The notes under the pieces were generated by a model that was not told where the DNA came from, did no database searches, and was given only the letters and a program-made list of their open reading frames with translations. Position numbers and translations under genes: made by a program. Below, piece after piece: positions 25,265-32,759 of a DNA stretch of 45,389 nucleotides; position 1 is the stretch's first letter, and every line of letters starts with the position of its first letter. The stretch comes from Piscinibacter caeni. GTDB lineage: Bacteria; Pseudomonadota; Gammaproteobacteria; Burkholderiales; Burkholderiaceae_C. Location: positions 1-45,389 of the forward strand of contig QJOU01000080.1 in assembly GCA_003265685.1 (NCBI GenBank), given 5' to 3'.

Positions 25265-26446
25265 CTACGCGCCTGTGGCGACGCGGCGACGCAGGTCGTG
25301 CTCGAGCATCAGGCTGTCGGCCAGGAACTTGGGCGCCCAGTTCAGCAGCTGGTAGCGCCCGTAGTCACCGTCGACCGGGAACGAGCCCTTCACGCCGCCG
25401 CGCAGGTCCGCCGGGCCGTCGACATGCACCGTCCGGCGCAGGTAGGCATTGGCGCGCTGCGCGGCGTCGAAGTAGCGCCGGTCGCCCAGCAGCTCGAACA
25501 GCAGCATCCAGCAGATCGCGACCTGCGCCACGCCGGTCAGGCAGACCCAGGGCACGGCCGCCTTCCAGCCCGGCAACAGGCGGCCGGGCAACGCCCCGTC
25601 GGGCGTGACACTGCGCAACAGGCCCTCCGCGATGCGCCGGGCCGCGTCCAGCAGGCGCTCCTCGGGCCGGTAGCGATGCGCCTCGAGAACCCCTCGCAAG
25701 GCGTATCCGATCGTGTGCGTCAGCGGACGCCTCGGGTCGTCGAGGCAGCATTTCGGCAGCCAGCCGTCCTTCGCCTGCGAGCTCAGGGCCCAGTAGACGT
25801 TGCGCAGGCCGGCCTCGCCGTATCCACGTGCCGGTTCCACCCGCGCCGCCTCGAACAGACCCCAGGCGACATGCGTCTCGTATTCCTTCTCGCCGGCCGC
25901 CGCGAACGGGGTCGGATGGCGGCGCCAGCAGCCGTCCGCGTCCTGGCTCTCGACCAGCCAATCGGCCGCCTTGCGCATTGGCGCGCCGTAGCCGCCGAAA
26001 CTCGCTTCGGCCGCGGCCAACCCGAGCAGGATCTGCCCGGTATTGAAGGTCACCGGCACCACCGGCTTGGAGTCGATGCGCCCGCCCTGGAAGCCGCCGC
26101 CCGGCAGCTGGATGGACACCAGCCAGTCGGTCATGCGGCGGGCGCGGTCGCGCAGTTCGCCACGGCCCAGCCAGGCGGCGCCGGCAATGAACGTGGGCAC
26201 GATGTAGCCGGTGGTCTCGGGGTACGAGGTCTCCCAGCCGCGCAGCAGGTCGTAGCTGCGCGCAACGCCGCCGTCGGCGCTCGGGGAGCAGTCCTGGGCG
26301 CGGCTCATCCAGTCGAACAGCGCGGGCAGGACGGCCGCGCTGCCCGGGTCATGGGCCGGCAATCCGTCACGGTCGCGGCGGCTCTCCGCGCGTGCGATGC
26401 TCGGCAGCGACATCCACTCGCGCGCTCGCCGCAAAATCACTTTCAT
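25265..26446 (-). CDS. Alpha/alpha-barrel protein, prenyltransferase/terpene-cyclase-like
   Basis: This 393-residue protein has repeated QDxxGxW-like motifs of the squalene-cyclase/prenyltransferase clan: SIQLPGGGFQGGRI, VESQDADGCWRRH, SSQAKDGWLPKCCL and SVTPDGALPGRLLP. These suggest an (alpha/alpha)6 barrel. It lacks the DXDD acid motif of true hopene cyclases, so terpene cyclisation is unlikely; a glycoside-processing or sugar-binding role would fit its place in a polysaccharide locus. The start is ATG 26446, after which the protein runs KVILRRAREWMSLPSIARAE. It is divergent from the acyltransferase at 26519, with 72 bases between, and is the only minus-strand gene of the cluster. Homologues are frequently left as hypothetical. 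Confidence 0.65.
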   Translation of the reverse strand: MKVILRRAREWMSLPSIARAESRRDRDGLPAHDPGSAAVLPALFDWMSRAQDCSPSADGGVARSYDLLRGWETSYPETTGYIVPTFIAGAAWLGRGELRDRARRMTDWLVSIQLPGGGFQGGRIDSKPVVPVTFNTGQILLGLAAAEASFGGYGAPMRKAADWLVESQDADGCWRRHPTPFAAAGEKEYETHVAWGLFEAARVEPARGYGEAGLRNVYWALSSQAKDGWLPKCCLDDPRRPLTHTIGYALRGVLEAHRYRPEERLLDAARRIAEGLLRSVTPDGALPGRLLPGWKAAVPWVCLTGVAQVAICWMLLFELLGDRRYFDAAQRANAYLRRTVHVDGPADLRGGVKGSFPVDGDYGRYQLLNWAPKFLADSLMLEHDLRRRVATGA

Positions 26447-26518
26447 GAACAGGGATTCTAGGTGCGGGGCATCGCAGCAGCGCTCCCCCGATACGGTGGC
26501 GTTGGTGGGGCACGAACG

Positions 26519-27427
26519 ATGACGAGCAGTCCACTCGGACCGTGGCGCGCGTTCAAGCGCGCGCTCAAGCCCCGCCTGCTGGCGCTGCACGGCGCCTACG
26601 TGCGCCGGTTTCGCGCCTTCGGCGATGCCGAATTGCTGCAGGCGCTGCGCGACGTCGGCATCCGCGAGGGTGACAGCGTGATGCTGCACAGTGGCTTCGG
26701 GGGCCGGCACGGCTACCGTGGCACGATCGAGCAGCTGACCGACGTCTTTCTCGCCGCCGTCGGTCCGTCCGGCCATCTGCTGATGGTGTCGCTGCCCTAC
26801 CGCAGTTCCTCGTTGCAGTACCTGCAGCAGGGGCGGCGCTTCGACGTACGCCGCACGCCGTCGATGATGGGCATGGTCTCCGAGTACTTCCGGCGCCGGC
26901 CCGGCGTGCTGCGCAGCCTGCATCCGACGCATCCGGTGCTGGTGCTCGGCCCGGAGGCACAGCGCATCGTGGCCGGCCACGAGCATCGCGTCCACCCCTG
27001 CGGGCCGGGTACCCCGTTCGAGCGCCTGGCCGAGCACGACGGCGTGGTGGCGTTCTTCGACGTGCCCTTCGCCACCTTCACGTTCTTCCACCACCTGGAG
27101 CATCTCGTGCACAAGCACCTGCCGTTCCCGCTCTACACCGACGAGCCCTTCGTCGTGCCGGTGGTGGACCAGGACGGCCAGCCGCGCACGGTCACCACCT
27201 ACGTGTTCGCGCCCGAGGCGATCCGGCGCCGACGCTTCGAACGTCTCGAGCACGCACTGCGCCAGCGTGGACTGATCCGCGGGCGGCGCATCGGCAACAC
27301 GGTGGTCGAGGCGGTTCGCGTGCGGGAGGTGATCGCCTGCGTCGAGGAAATGCGGCGAGCCGGCCAGTTCTTCTACGAGCTCCCGGACGCACCGGACCAC
27401 CAAGATGAGGGACAGGCGGTCCGGTAA
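26519..27427 (+). CDS. AAC(3)-family N-acyltransferase
   Basis: This 302-residue protein belongs to the aminoglycoside 3-N-acetyltransferase family, whose non-resistance members acylate amino sugars or other amines in natural product and glycan loci. Family features are GDSVMLHSGFGGRHGYRGT, a MVSLPYRS strand, RRTPSMMGMVSEYFRRRPGV, RSLHPTHPVLVLGP and GPGTPFERLAEHDGVV. ATG 26519 is chosen with GGTGGGG upstream; an in-frame GTG at 26462 would add 19 weakly conserved residues. It opens the plus-strand biosynthetic run. Given the ACP-based acyl module just downstream, transfer of a tailored acyl group to an amino sugar is a plausible role, but there is no direct evidence. Confidence 0.8.
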   Translation: MTSSPLGPWRAFKRALKPRLLALHGAYVRRFRAFGDAELLQALRDVGIREGDSVMLHSGFGGRHGYRGTIEQLTDVFLAAVGPSGHLLMVSLPYRSSSLQYLQQGRRFDVRRTPSMMGMVSEYFRRRPGVLRSLHPTHPVLVLGPEAQRIVAGHEHRVHPCGPGTPFERLAEHDGVVAFFDVPFATFTFFHHLEHLVHKHLPFPLYTDEPFVVPVVDQDGQPRTVTTYVFAPEAIRRRRFERLEHALRQRGLIRGRRIGNTVVEAVRVREVIACVEEMRRAGQFFYELPDAPDHQDEGQAVR

Positions 27428-27507
27428 TCCTGCTCGTCATGGGGGGCCGACACCGAAGACCATCGGCTATCCTCGACCGCGACTCTTAGAGCCACGCCCA
27501 CTGCCGC

Positions 27508-28278
27508 ATGTCACCCGCCGCATCGTTCCTCGCCTTCGACGGCCGCTGGGTCGTGGTGACCGGTGCGTCCTCGGGCCTGGGCCGCGCGATCGCGGTCGAA
27601 CTCTCGCGCCATGGTGCGGGCGTCGTGCTGGTGGGCCGCGATGCCGCGCGCCTGGCAGACACCGCCGCGCTGCTGGGCGACGCGCCGCACCGTACGCTGC
27701 CGCTCGACCTGGCTGGACTGGATGCGATCGCCCCGGCCGTCGCCACGCTGAAGACCGAGCTCGGCCCGCTGTATGGCCTGTGCCATGCGGCCGGCATCGT
27801 GCAGACGCGCCCGCTCGCATCGAACACCGTCGACGGAATGCGCGCGCAGTTCGACGTCAACCTCTACGCCGGGCTGGAGATGGCACGCGCCATCTGCCGA
27901 CGCGACGTGATGACGCCCGACGGCGGCAGCCTGCTGTTCATCTCCTCGGTCTACGGGCGTGTGGGCATGCCCGGGCAGACCGGCTACTGCGCCACCAAGG
28001 GCGCGGTGGCGGCCGCGGTGCGTTCCCTGGCCGTCGAGCTCGCCCGGCGCAACGTGCGCGTCAACTGCCTCTCGCCGGGCCTGGTGCACACCGAGATGAC
28101 GAAGCAGTCGTTTGCCAAGCTGTCGCCCGAGCACGTGCGCAAGCTCGAGGAGGCACACCCGCTCGGCCCGGGCCAGCCGGAAGACGTGGCACGCGCCGCG
28201 ACCTTCCTGCTTTCCCCCGGCACCCGCTGGATCACCGGCGCCGACCTCGCGGTCGACGGCGGCTACACCGCCCAATAG
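27508..28278 (+). CDS. SDR-family ketoreductase, FabG-like
   Basis: This 256-residue classical SDR has the cofactor motif TGASSGLGRAIA, the NAG-equivalent CHAAGIV, the active-site Ser in FISSVYG and Y160-x3-K164 (YCATK). It closes with the family-typical ITGADLAVDGGYTAQ. FabG-type enzymes reduce 3-ketoacyl-ACP. Its place before an ACP, a dehydratase, an enoyl reductase and a KAS III supports a ketoreductase role in a dedicated chain-building pathway. It is followed 21 bases later by the ACP gene. A sugar ketoreductase is a possible alternative. Confidence 0.85.
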   Translation: MSPAASFLAFDGRWVVVTGASSGLGRAIAVELSRHGAGVVLVGRDAARLADTAALLGDAPHRTLPLDLAGLDAIAPAVATLKTELGPLYGLCHAAGIVQTRPLASNTVDGMRAQFDVNLYAGLEMARAICRRDVMTPDGGSLLFISSVYGRVGMPGQTGYCATKGAVAAAVRSLAVELARRNVRVNCLSPGLVHTEMTKQSFAKLSPEHVRKLEEAHPLGPGQPEDVARAATFLLSPGTRWITGADLAVDGGYTAQ

Positions 28279-28299
28279 ACATCACGACAGGCACGGACG

Positions 28300-28542
28300 A
28301 TGGAAACCCAAGACGCATTGCAGTGGATCGCCGAGGTGTTCGAGGAAAGCCCCGGCCGCATCAACGCGGGCACGCTGCGCGAGCAGATCCCGGGCTGGGA
28401 TTCGCTCGGCACGCTCTCGCTCATCGCCGGACTGGACGAGCGCTTCGACATCCAGCTCTCCGAGCAGGACATCGAGGCGCTGAAGAGCGTGGCCGACCTG
28501 CTCGACCTGCTGCGCCGCCACGGCGCGCTGGTGGCCGCCTGA
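28300..28542 (+). CDS. Acyl carrier protein (first of two)
   Basis: This 80-residue acidic ACP has the phosphopantetheine site at S35 in GWDSLGTLSLI. It differs from housekeeping AcpP and belongs to the dedicated carriers found in secondary pathways. It lies between a FabG-like and a FabZ-like gene, so it probably carries the growing chain of this locus. A second, distinct carrier is encoded at 34296. Confidence 0.9.
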   Translation: METQDALQWIAEVFEESPGRINAGTLREQIPGWDSLGTLSLIAGLDERFDIQLSEQDIEALKSVADLLDLLRRHGALVAA

Positions 28543-28549
28543 GCCGCGC

Positions 28550-28996
28550 GTGCGTTTCGTCCTGGTCGACCGCATCGAGTCGCTGCAGCCCGGGGTGAGC
28601 GTCGTGGCCGCGCGGCGCGTGCCGCCGGACGAGGATTATTTCCAGGACCACTTCCCCGGTTTCCCCGTCGTGCCCGGCGTGCTGTTGACCGAAATGATGG
28701 GCCAGGCCGCCGCCAAGGCGCTGGACGGCGAACGCCGGCCGCGCGGCAAGGCGATGCTGGCCAAGATCCTCTCGGCCAGCTTCCGCCAGTGGGTGCGGCC
28801 GGGCGACGAGGTGATGCTGCATGCGCAGATCACCGCCAACACCGAGCGCTACGCGAATGCCGACTGCCGCGCCGAGGTGGCCGGCAAGCCGGTCGCGCAG
28901 TGCAGCCTGTTCTTCACCTTCGTGCCGCCGGGCACCCTCGCGGCCGACTTCCGCGACCCGGTGCTCGACGCCTATCTCGCAAGCCACCCGACATGA
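28550..28996 (+). CDS. 3-hydroxyacyl-ACP dehydratase, FabZ-like
   Basis: This 148-residue hotdog protein has the FabZ active-site segment DHFPGFPVVPGVLLTEMMGQ, with H34 and E48 spaced as the catalytic His and Glu of FabZ. It should dehydrate 3-hydroxyacyl-ACP to the 2-enoyl form. The start is GTG 28550, 7 bases after the ACP stop; the N-terminal RFVLVDRIESLQPG is typical of the family. The stop overlaps the next ATG (ATGA). Housekeeping fabZ sits in the lpx cluster in proteobacteria, so this is an extra, pathway-specific copy. Confidence 0.88.
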   Translation: MRFVLVDRIESLQPGVSVVAARRVPPDEDYFQDHFPGFPVVPGVLLTEMMGQAAAKALDGERRPRGKAMLAKILSASFRQWVRPGDEVMLHAQITANTERYANADCRAEVAGKPVAQCSLFFTFVPPGTLAADFRDPVLDAYLASHPT

Positions 28997-29757
28997 CTGC
29001 CTCGCCCTTCGGACTGCAGCAGCAGTGCGTGCTCGTCACCGGCGGCACGCGCGGCATCGGCCGAGCCATCGCGCTGCAGTTCGCACGCGCCGGCGCGCAG
29101 GTGGTGGCCAACTACGCGCGCAACGACGACGCCGCGCAGGCGCTGCAGGCGGCTGCGGCCGCCGAAGGACTGGCGCTCGAGGTGCTGCGTGCCGACCTGA
29201 CGCTGCCCAAGGGACTGGAAGCCGTGCAGCAGCGCATGGCCGCCTGCGGCGACGCGCTGCCCTCGATCGTGCACTGTGCGGCCACCGGCGTGCACAAGCC
29301 CTTCGCCGAGCTCAGCGCGCGCCACCTCGACTTCACGCTGGCGCTGAACACACGCGCCTTCTTCGAGCTGGTGCGCACCTTGCTGCCGGTGCTGCGCCCC
29401 GGCTCGGCCGTGGTCGCGGTGTCGTCCGCGGGCGCGCAGCGCGCCGTGCCCGCCTACACGACGGTGGGCACCTCCAAGGGCGCGCTCGAGGCGCTGGCTC
29501 GGCACCTCGCCGTGGAGCTGGCACCGCAGGGCATCCGCGTCAACATCCTGTCGCCCGGCAGCGTGCTCACCGACGCCTGGGAGGCCTTCCCCGACAAGGA
29601 ACAGCGCCTCGCCGACGCGCTGCGCCGCTCGCCGCGCGGTCGGCTGGTCACGCCGGAGGAAGTGGCGCTGGCGGCGCAGTTCCTGTGCAGCCCGGCCTCG
29701 GCGGCGCTGGTCGGCCACACGCTGGTGGTCGACGGCGGCACGCGCATCCTCGAATGA
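28993..29757 (+). CDS. Enoyl-ACP reductase of the FabL-like SDR type
   Basis: This 254-residue SDR has VLVTGGTRGIGRAIA, then ANYARNDDAAQAL and CAATGVHKPFAEL. Its active site is YTTVGTSKGALEAL: Y155 and K162 are separated by six residues, the enoyl-ACP reductase spacing, not the three of ketoreductases. The segment is nearly the same as that of Bacillus subtilis FabL (YTTVGVSK). I therefore assign reduction of the trans-2-enoyl-ACP made by the preceding dehydratase. It overlaps that gene by four bases. A FabG-like role cannot be excluded from sequence alone. Confidence 0.82.
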   Translation: MTASPFGLQQQCVLVTGGTRGIGRAIALQFARAGAQVVANYARNDDAAQALQAAAAAEGLALEVLRADLTLPKGLEAVQQRMAACGDALPSIVHCAATGVHKPFAELSARHLDFTLALNTRAFFELVRTLLPVLRPGSAVVAVSSAGAQRAVPAYTTVGTSKGALEALARHLAVELAPQGIRVNILSPGSVLTDAWEAFPDKEQRLADALRRSPRGRLVTPEEVALAAQFLCSPASAALVGHTLVVDGGTRILE

Positions 29758-29776
29758 CCCGCGGAAGGAGCCGAGC

Positions 29777-30823
29777 ATGAGCCAACACCGCATCGACGGC
29801 CTGCGCATCGCCGGCATCGCCACCTGCGTGCCGGCACGCGCCGAGAACAACCTCGACCCGGCACTCGGCTTCGATCCGGACGAGGTGCGCAAGGTGGTGC
29901 AGATGGCCGGGGTGCGCGAACGCCGCGTCGTCGAGCCGGGCGTGACCGCGGCGGACCTGTGCTTCGAGGCGGCCGAGGAACTGCTCGAGCGCCTGGGCTG
30001 GGAGCGCGATTCGGTCAGCGGGCTGATCTTCGTGACGCAGTCGCCCGACTACTTCCTGCCCTCCACCGCCTGCATGCTGCACCAGTGGCTCGGCCTGAGC
30101 GACACCTGCGCGGCCTTCGACCTGGGCCTGGGCTGCTCGGGCTACCCCTACGGCCTGTACCTCGCCGCGGCGATGCTCAAGGGTGGCGGGCACCGGCGCA
30201 TCCTGATGCTGCACGGCGAGACGCCGAGCCGCTTCGTCGCGCCCGACGACCAGGCCACGCGGCTGCTGTTCAGCGATGCCGGTTCGGCCACCGCGCTCGA
30301 GCCCGCCGACGACGGCAGCGCGCACTTCTGCCTGCACACCGACGGCAGCGGGCATGCCGGGTTGATCATCCGTGGCGGTGCCTTCCGCGACCGCACCCCG
30401 GCCGACCCGCGCGAGCTGTTCCTGCGCATGGACGGTGCGGGCATCTTCAACTTCACGATCAAGCGCGTGCCGCCGCTGGTGAAGGACACGCTCGCCTTGG
30501 CCGGCCTCGCCGTCGAGCAGGTGGACCAGTTCGTGTTCCACCAGTCCAACCGCTTCATCATGAAGCACCTGATGAAGAAGTGCGGCCTGCCCGACGCCAA
30601 GGTGCCGATGACGATCGAGGACAACGGCAACTGCGGCGGGCCCTCGGTCGCCGTGACGTTGACGCGTTGCCTGCCGGCACAGCGCGAGCGCGCGCAGAAG
30701 CTGATGCTGCTGGGCTATGGGGTCGGCCTGTCCTGGGGTGCCGCGGTGGTCGACGTCGACCCGCAGGCCGCCCTGCTGCACCGCGACTACGCCGGCACCC
30801 TGGCGCGCCGCGGCGCGGCCTGA
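29777..30823 (+). CDS. 3-oxoacyl-ACP synthase III (KAS III, FabH-like)
   Basis: This 348-residue thiolase-fold condensing enzyme keeps the KAS III triad: C120 in LGLGCSGYPYGL, H255 in FHQSNRFIM and N285 in DNGNCGGPSV. The loops around His and Asn differ from housekeeping FabH (HQANxR and NTSAAS), marking a specialised member such as those in O-antigen, flagellin-glycan or lipid loci. It would condense a starter acyl-CoA with malonyl-ACP. RBS GGAAGGAG precedes ATG 29777. The neighbours supply the full reductive cycle, but no FabB/F-type elongating synthase is seen, so products may stop after one round (C4 or branched equivalents). Confidence 0.9.
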   Translation: MSQHRIDGLRIAGIATCVPARAENNLDPALGFDPDEVRKVVQMAGVRERRVVEPGVTAADLCFEAAEELLERLGWERDSVSGLIFVTQSPDYFLPSTACMLHQWLGLSDTCAAFDLGLGCSGYPYGLYLAAAMLKGGGHRRILMLHGETPSRFVAPDDQATRLLFSDAGSATALEPADDGSAHFCLHTDGSGHAGLIIRGGAFRDRTPADPRELFLRMDGAGIFNFTIKRVPPLVKDTLALAGLAVEQVDQFVFHQSNRFIMKHLMKKCGLPDAKVPMTIEDNGNCGGPSVAVTLTRCLPAQRERAQKLMLLGYGVGLSWGAAVVDVDPQAALLHRDYAGTLARRGAA

Positions 30824-30827
30824 GCGC

Positions 30828-32759
30828 ATGTGCGGCATCGCCGGGCTGTGGAGCCCGCCCGGAGTCGCGCCGCCGCGTGCGGGCGAGGTGGAGGCGATGG
30901 TCGCCGCGCTGCACCACCGCGGGCCCGACGGACAGGGCGTGCATGTCGACGGGCCGGTGGCGCTGGGCCATGCCCGGCTGGCGATCATCGACCCGGCCGG
31001 CGGCGCGCAGCCGCTCGCCAACGAGGACGAGCGCATCTGGGTCAGCTTCAACGGCGAGATCTTCAACTACCGCGAGCTGCGCGACGAGCTGCTGCAGCGC
31101 GGCCACCGCTTCCGCACCGCCTCCGACACCGAGGTGCTGGTCCATCTGTACGAGGAGCTGGGTGACGATTTCGTCGCGCGGCTGAACGGCCAGTTCGCCT
31201 TCGCGCTGTGGGACGGCCACCGCCGGCGCCTGCTGCTGGCGCGCGATCGCATCGGCATCCGGCCGCTGTTCCATGCCGAGGCCGGCGGGCGCTTCGCCTT
31301 CGCCTCCGAGGCCAAGGCGCTGTTCACCCTGCCGGCGCTGCCGCGGCGGCTGAGCGCGAACGCACTGGCCGCCACCTTCAGCTACTGGTCGCCGATCGCG
31401 CCGCAGAGTGCGTTCGAGGGCGTTCACGCGCTGCCGCCGGGGCACCTGATGGTGGTCGATGGCGACGGGCAGCGGCTGCAGCGCTACTGGGACTGGAGCT
31501 TTCCCGGCACACCGCCGCGCACCGACGACGCCGCACTCGCCGAGGAACTGCACGCGCTGATGGTCGATGCGGTGCGCCTGCAGCTGCGTGCCGACGTGCC
31601 GGTGGGCGCCTACCTCTCCGGCGGCCTGGATTCGTCGATCATCACCACGCTGATCGCGCGCCACACCGACACGCCGCTGCGCAGCTTCTCGCTCACCTTC
31701 GCCGACCGCGAGTTCGACGAGAGCGAACACCAGCGCGCGCTGGTCGAACACCTGCGCACGCAGCATTCGGCCATGCAGGCCACGCGCGCCGCGATCGCGG
31801 CCGGTTTCGCCCGTCTCGTCTGGCACGCCGAGGCACCGGTGGTGCGCACGGCGCCGGTGCCGATGATGCTGCTGGCCGATGCGGTGCGCGCGGCCGGCTA
31901 CAAGGTGGTGCTGACCGGCGAAGGCGCCGACGAGGCCTTCGGCGGCTATGACCTGTTCAAGGAGGCGGCACTGCGCCGCTTCGTCGCGCGCGCGCCGGGC
32001 TCGCGCTGGCGCCCGGCCCTGCTGCAGCGGCTCTACCCCTACCTCGGCGCCTCGCCGGTGGCGGCCCGCTCGCTGGCGCAGGCCTACTTCGGCAGCGGGC
32101 TGGACGGCGTCGACCGGCCCGGCTTTGCGCATGCCATGCGGCTGGCCACCACGCGGCGCGTATTCCAGTTCTTCCGCCCCGAGTGGCAGCAGCAGCTCGC
32201 CGCCTGGGACCCCGATGCGGCGCTCGAGTCGCTGCTGCCCGCGGGCTTCGCCGGCTGGGCGCCGCTTGAGCGCGACCAGTACGTCGAGGCGCAGACCCTG
32301 CTGCCGGGTTACCTGCTCGCCGCGCAGGGCGACCGCGCGGCGATGGCGGCGTCGATCGAGGCGCGCTTCCCCTTCCTCGACCACCGCGTGCTCGAGTTCG
32401 CCGCACGCCTGCCGCCGCGCCTGAAGCTGCGCGGGCTGCACGAGAAGGTGCTGCTCAAGCGCGCCTTCGCGCACGAGCTGCCGCAGGGCATCGTCGCGCG
32501 CAGCAAGCAGCCCTACCGCGCGCCCGACAGCGCCTGCTTCTTCGCGGACGGCGCACCGCTGCCCTGGGTGGCCGAACTGCTGGCGCCGGCGTCGCTGGAC
32601 GCCGCCGGCCTGTTCGACCCCGTCGCCGTGGGCAAGCTGCAGGCCAAGTGTGCCGCGGGCCGGGCGATCGGCTTCGGCGACAACATGGCCCTCGTCGGCA
32701 TCCTGTCGACGATGCTGCTGCACCGCCAGTTCATCGCCGGCGAGGGTGCGCCCGCGTGA
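30828..32759 (+). CDS. Asparagine synthetase (glutamine-hydrolysing) family amidotransferase
   Basis: This 643-residue AsnB-type protein begins MCGIAGLW, with C2 as the glutaminase nucleophile, followed by RGPDGQG, FNGEIFNYRELRDEL and SDTEVLVH. The synthetase domain has the PP-loop YLSGGLDSS and LTGEGADEAFGGYD. In secondary loci, including exosortase-A-associated EPS clusters, such enzymes often amidate glycan or acyl carboxylates rather than aspartate. It starts four bases after the KAS III stop and its TGA overlaps the ligase GTG. True Asn synthesis is possible but less likely given the location. Confidence 0.88.
   Translation: MCGIAGLWSPPGVAPPRAGEVEAMVAALHHRGPDGQGVHVDGPVALGHARLAIIDPAGGAQPLANEDERIWVSFNGEIFNYRELRDELLQRGHRFRTASDTEVLVHLYEELGDDFVARLNGQFAFALWDGHRRRLLLARDRIGIRPLFHAEAGGRFAFASEAKALFTLPALPRRLSANALAATFSYWSPIAPQSAFEGVHALPPGHLMVVDGDGQRLQRYWDWSFPGTPPRTDDAALAEELHALMVDAVRLQLRADVPVGAYLSGGLDSSIITTLIARHTDTPLRSFSLTFADREFDESEHQRALVEHLRTQHSAMQATRAAIAAGFARLVWHAEAPVVRTAPVPMMLLADAVRAAGYKVVLTGEGADEAFGGYDLFKEAALRRFVARAPGSRWRPALLQRLYPYLGASPVAARSLAQAYFGSGLDGVDRPGFAHAMRLATTRRVFQFFRPEWQQQLAAWDPDAALESLLPAGFAGWAPLERDQYVEAQTLLPGYLLAAQGDRAAMAASIEARFPFLDHRVLEFAARLPPRLKLRGLHEKVLLKRAFAHELPQGIVARSKQPYRAPDSACFFADGAPLPWVAELLAPASLDAAGLFDPVAVGKLQAKCAAGRAIGFGDNMALVGILSTMLLHRQFIAGEGAPA

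Noticed and set aside
25265..26446. Squalene-hopene cyclase
   Set aside because: The repeats resemble the clan, but the protein is much shorter than about 650 residues and no DXDD motif is present.
30828..32759. Naming the amidotransferase asnB as primary asparagine biosynthesis
   Set aside because: Context with ligase, ACPs and glycan genes favours a specialised substrate; the sequence alone cannot settle it, so no symbol was given.
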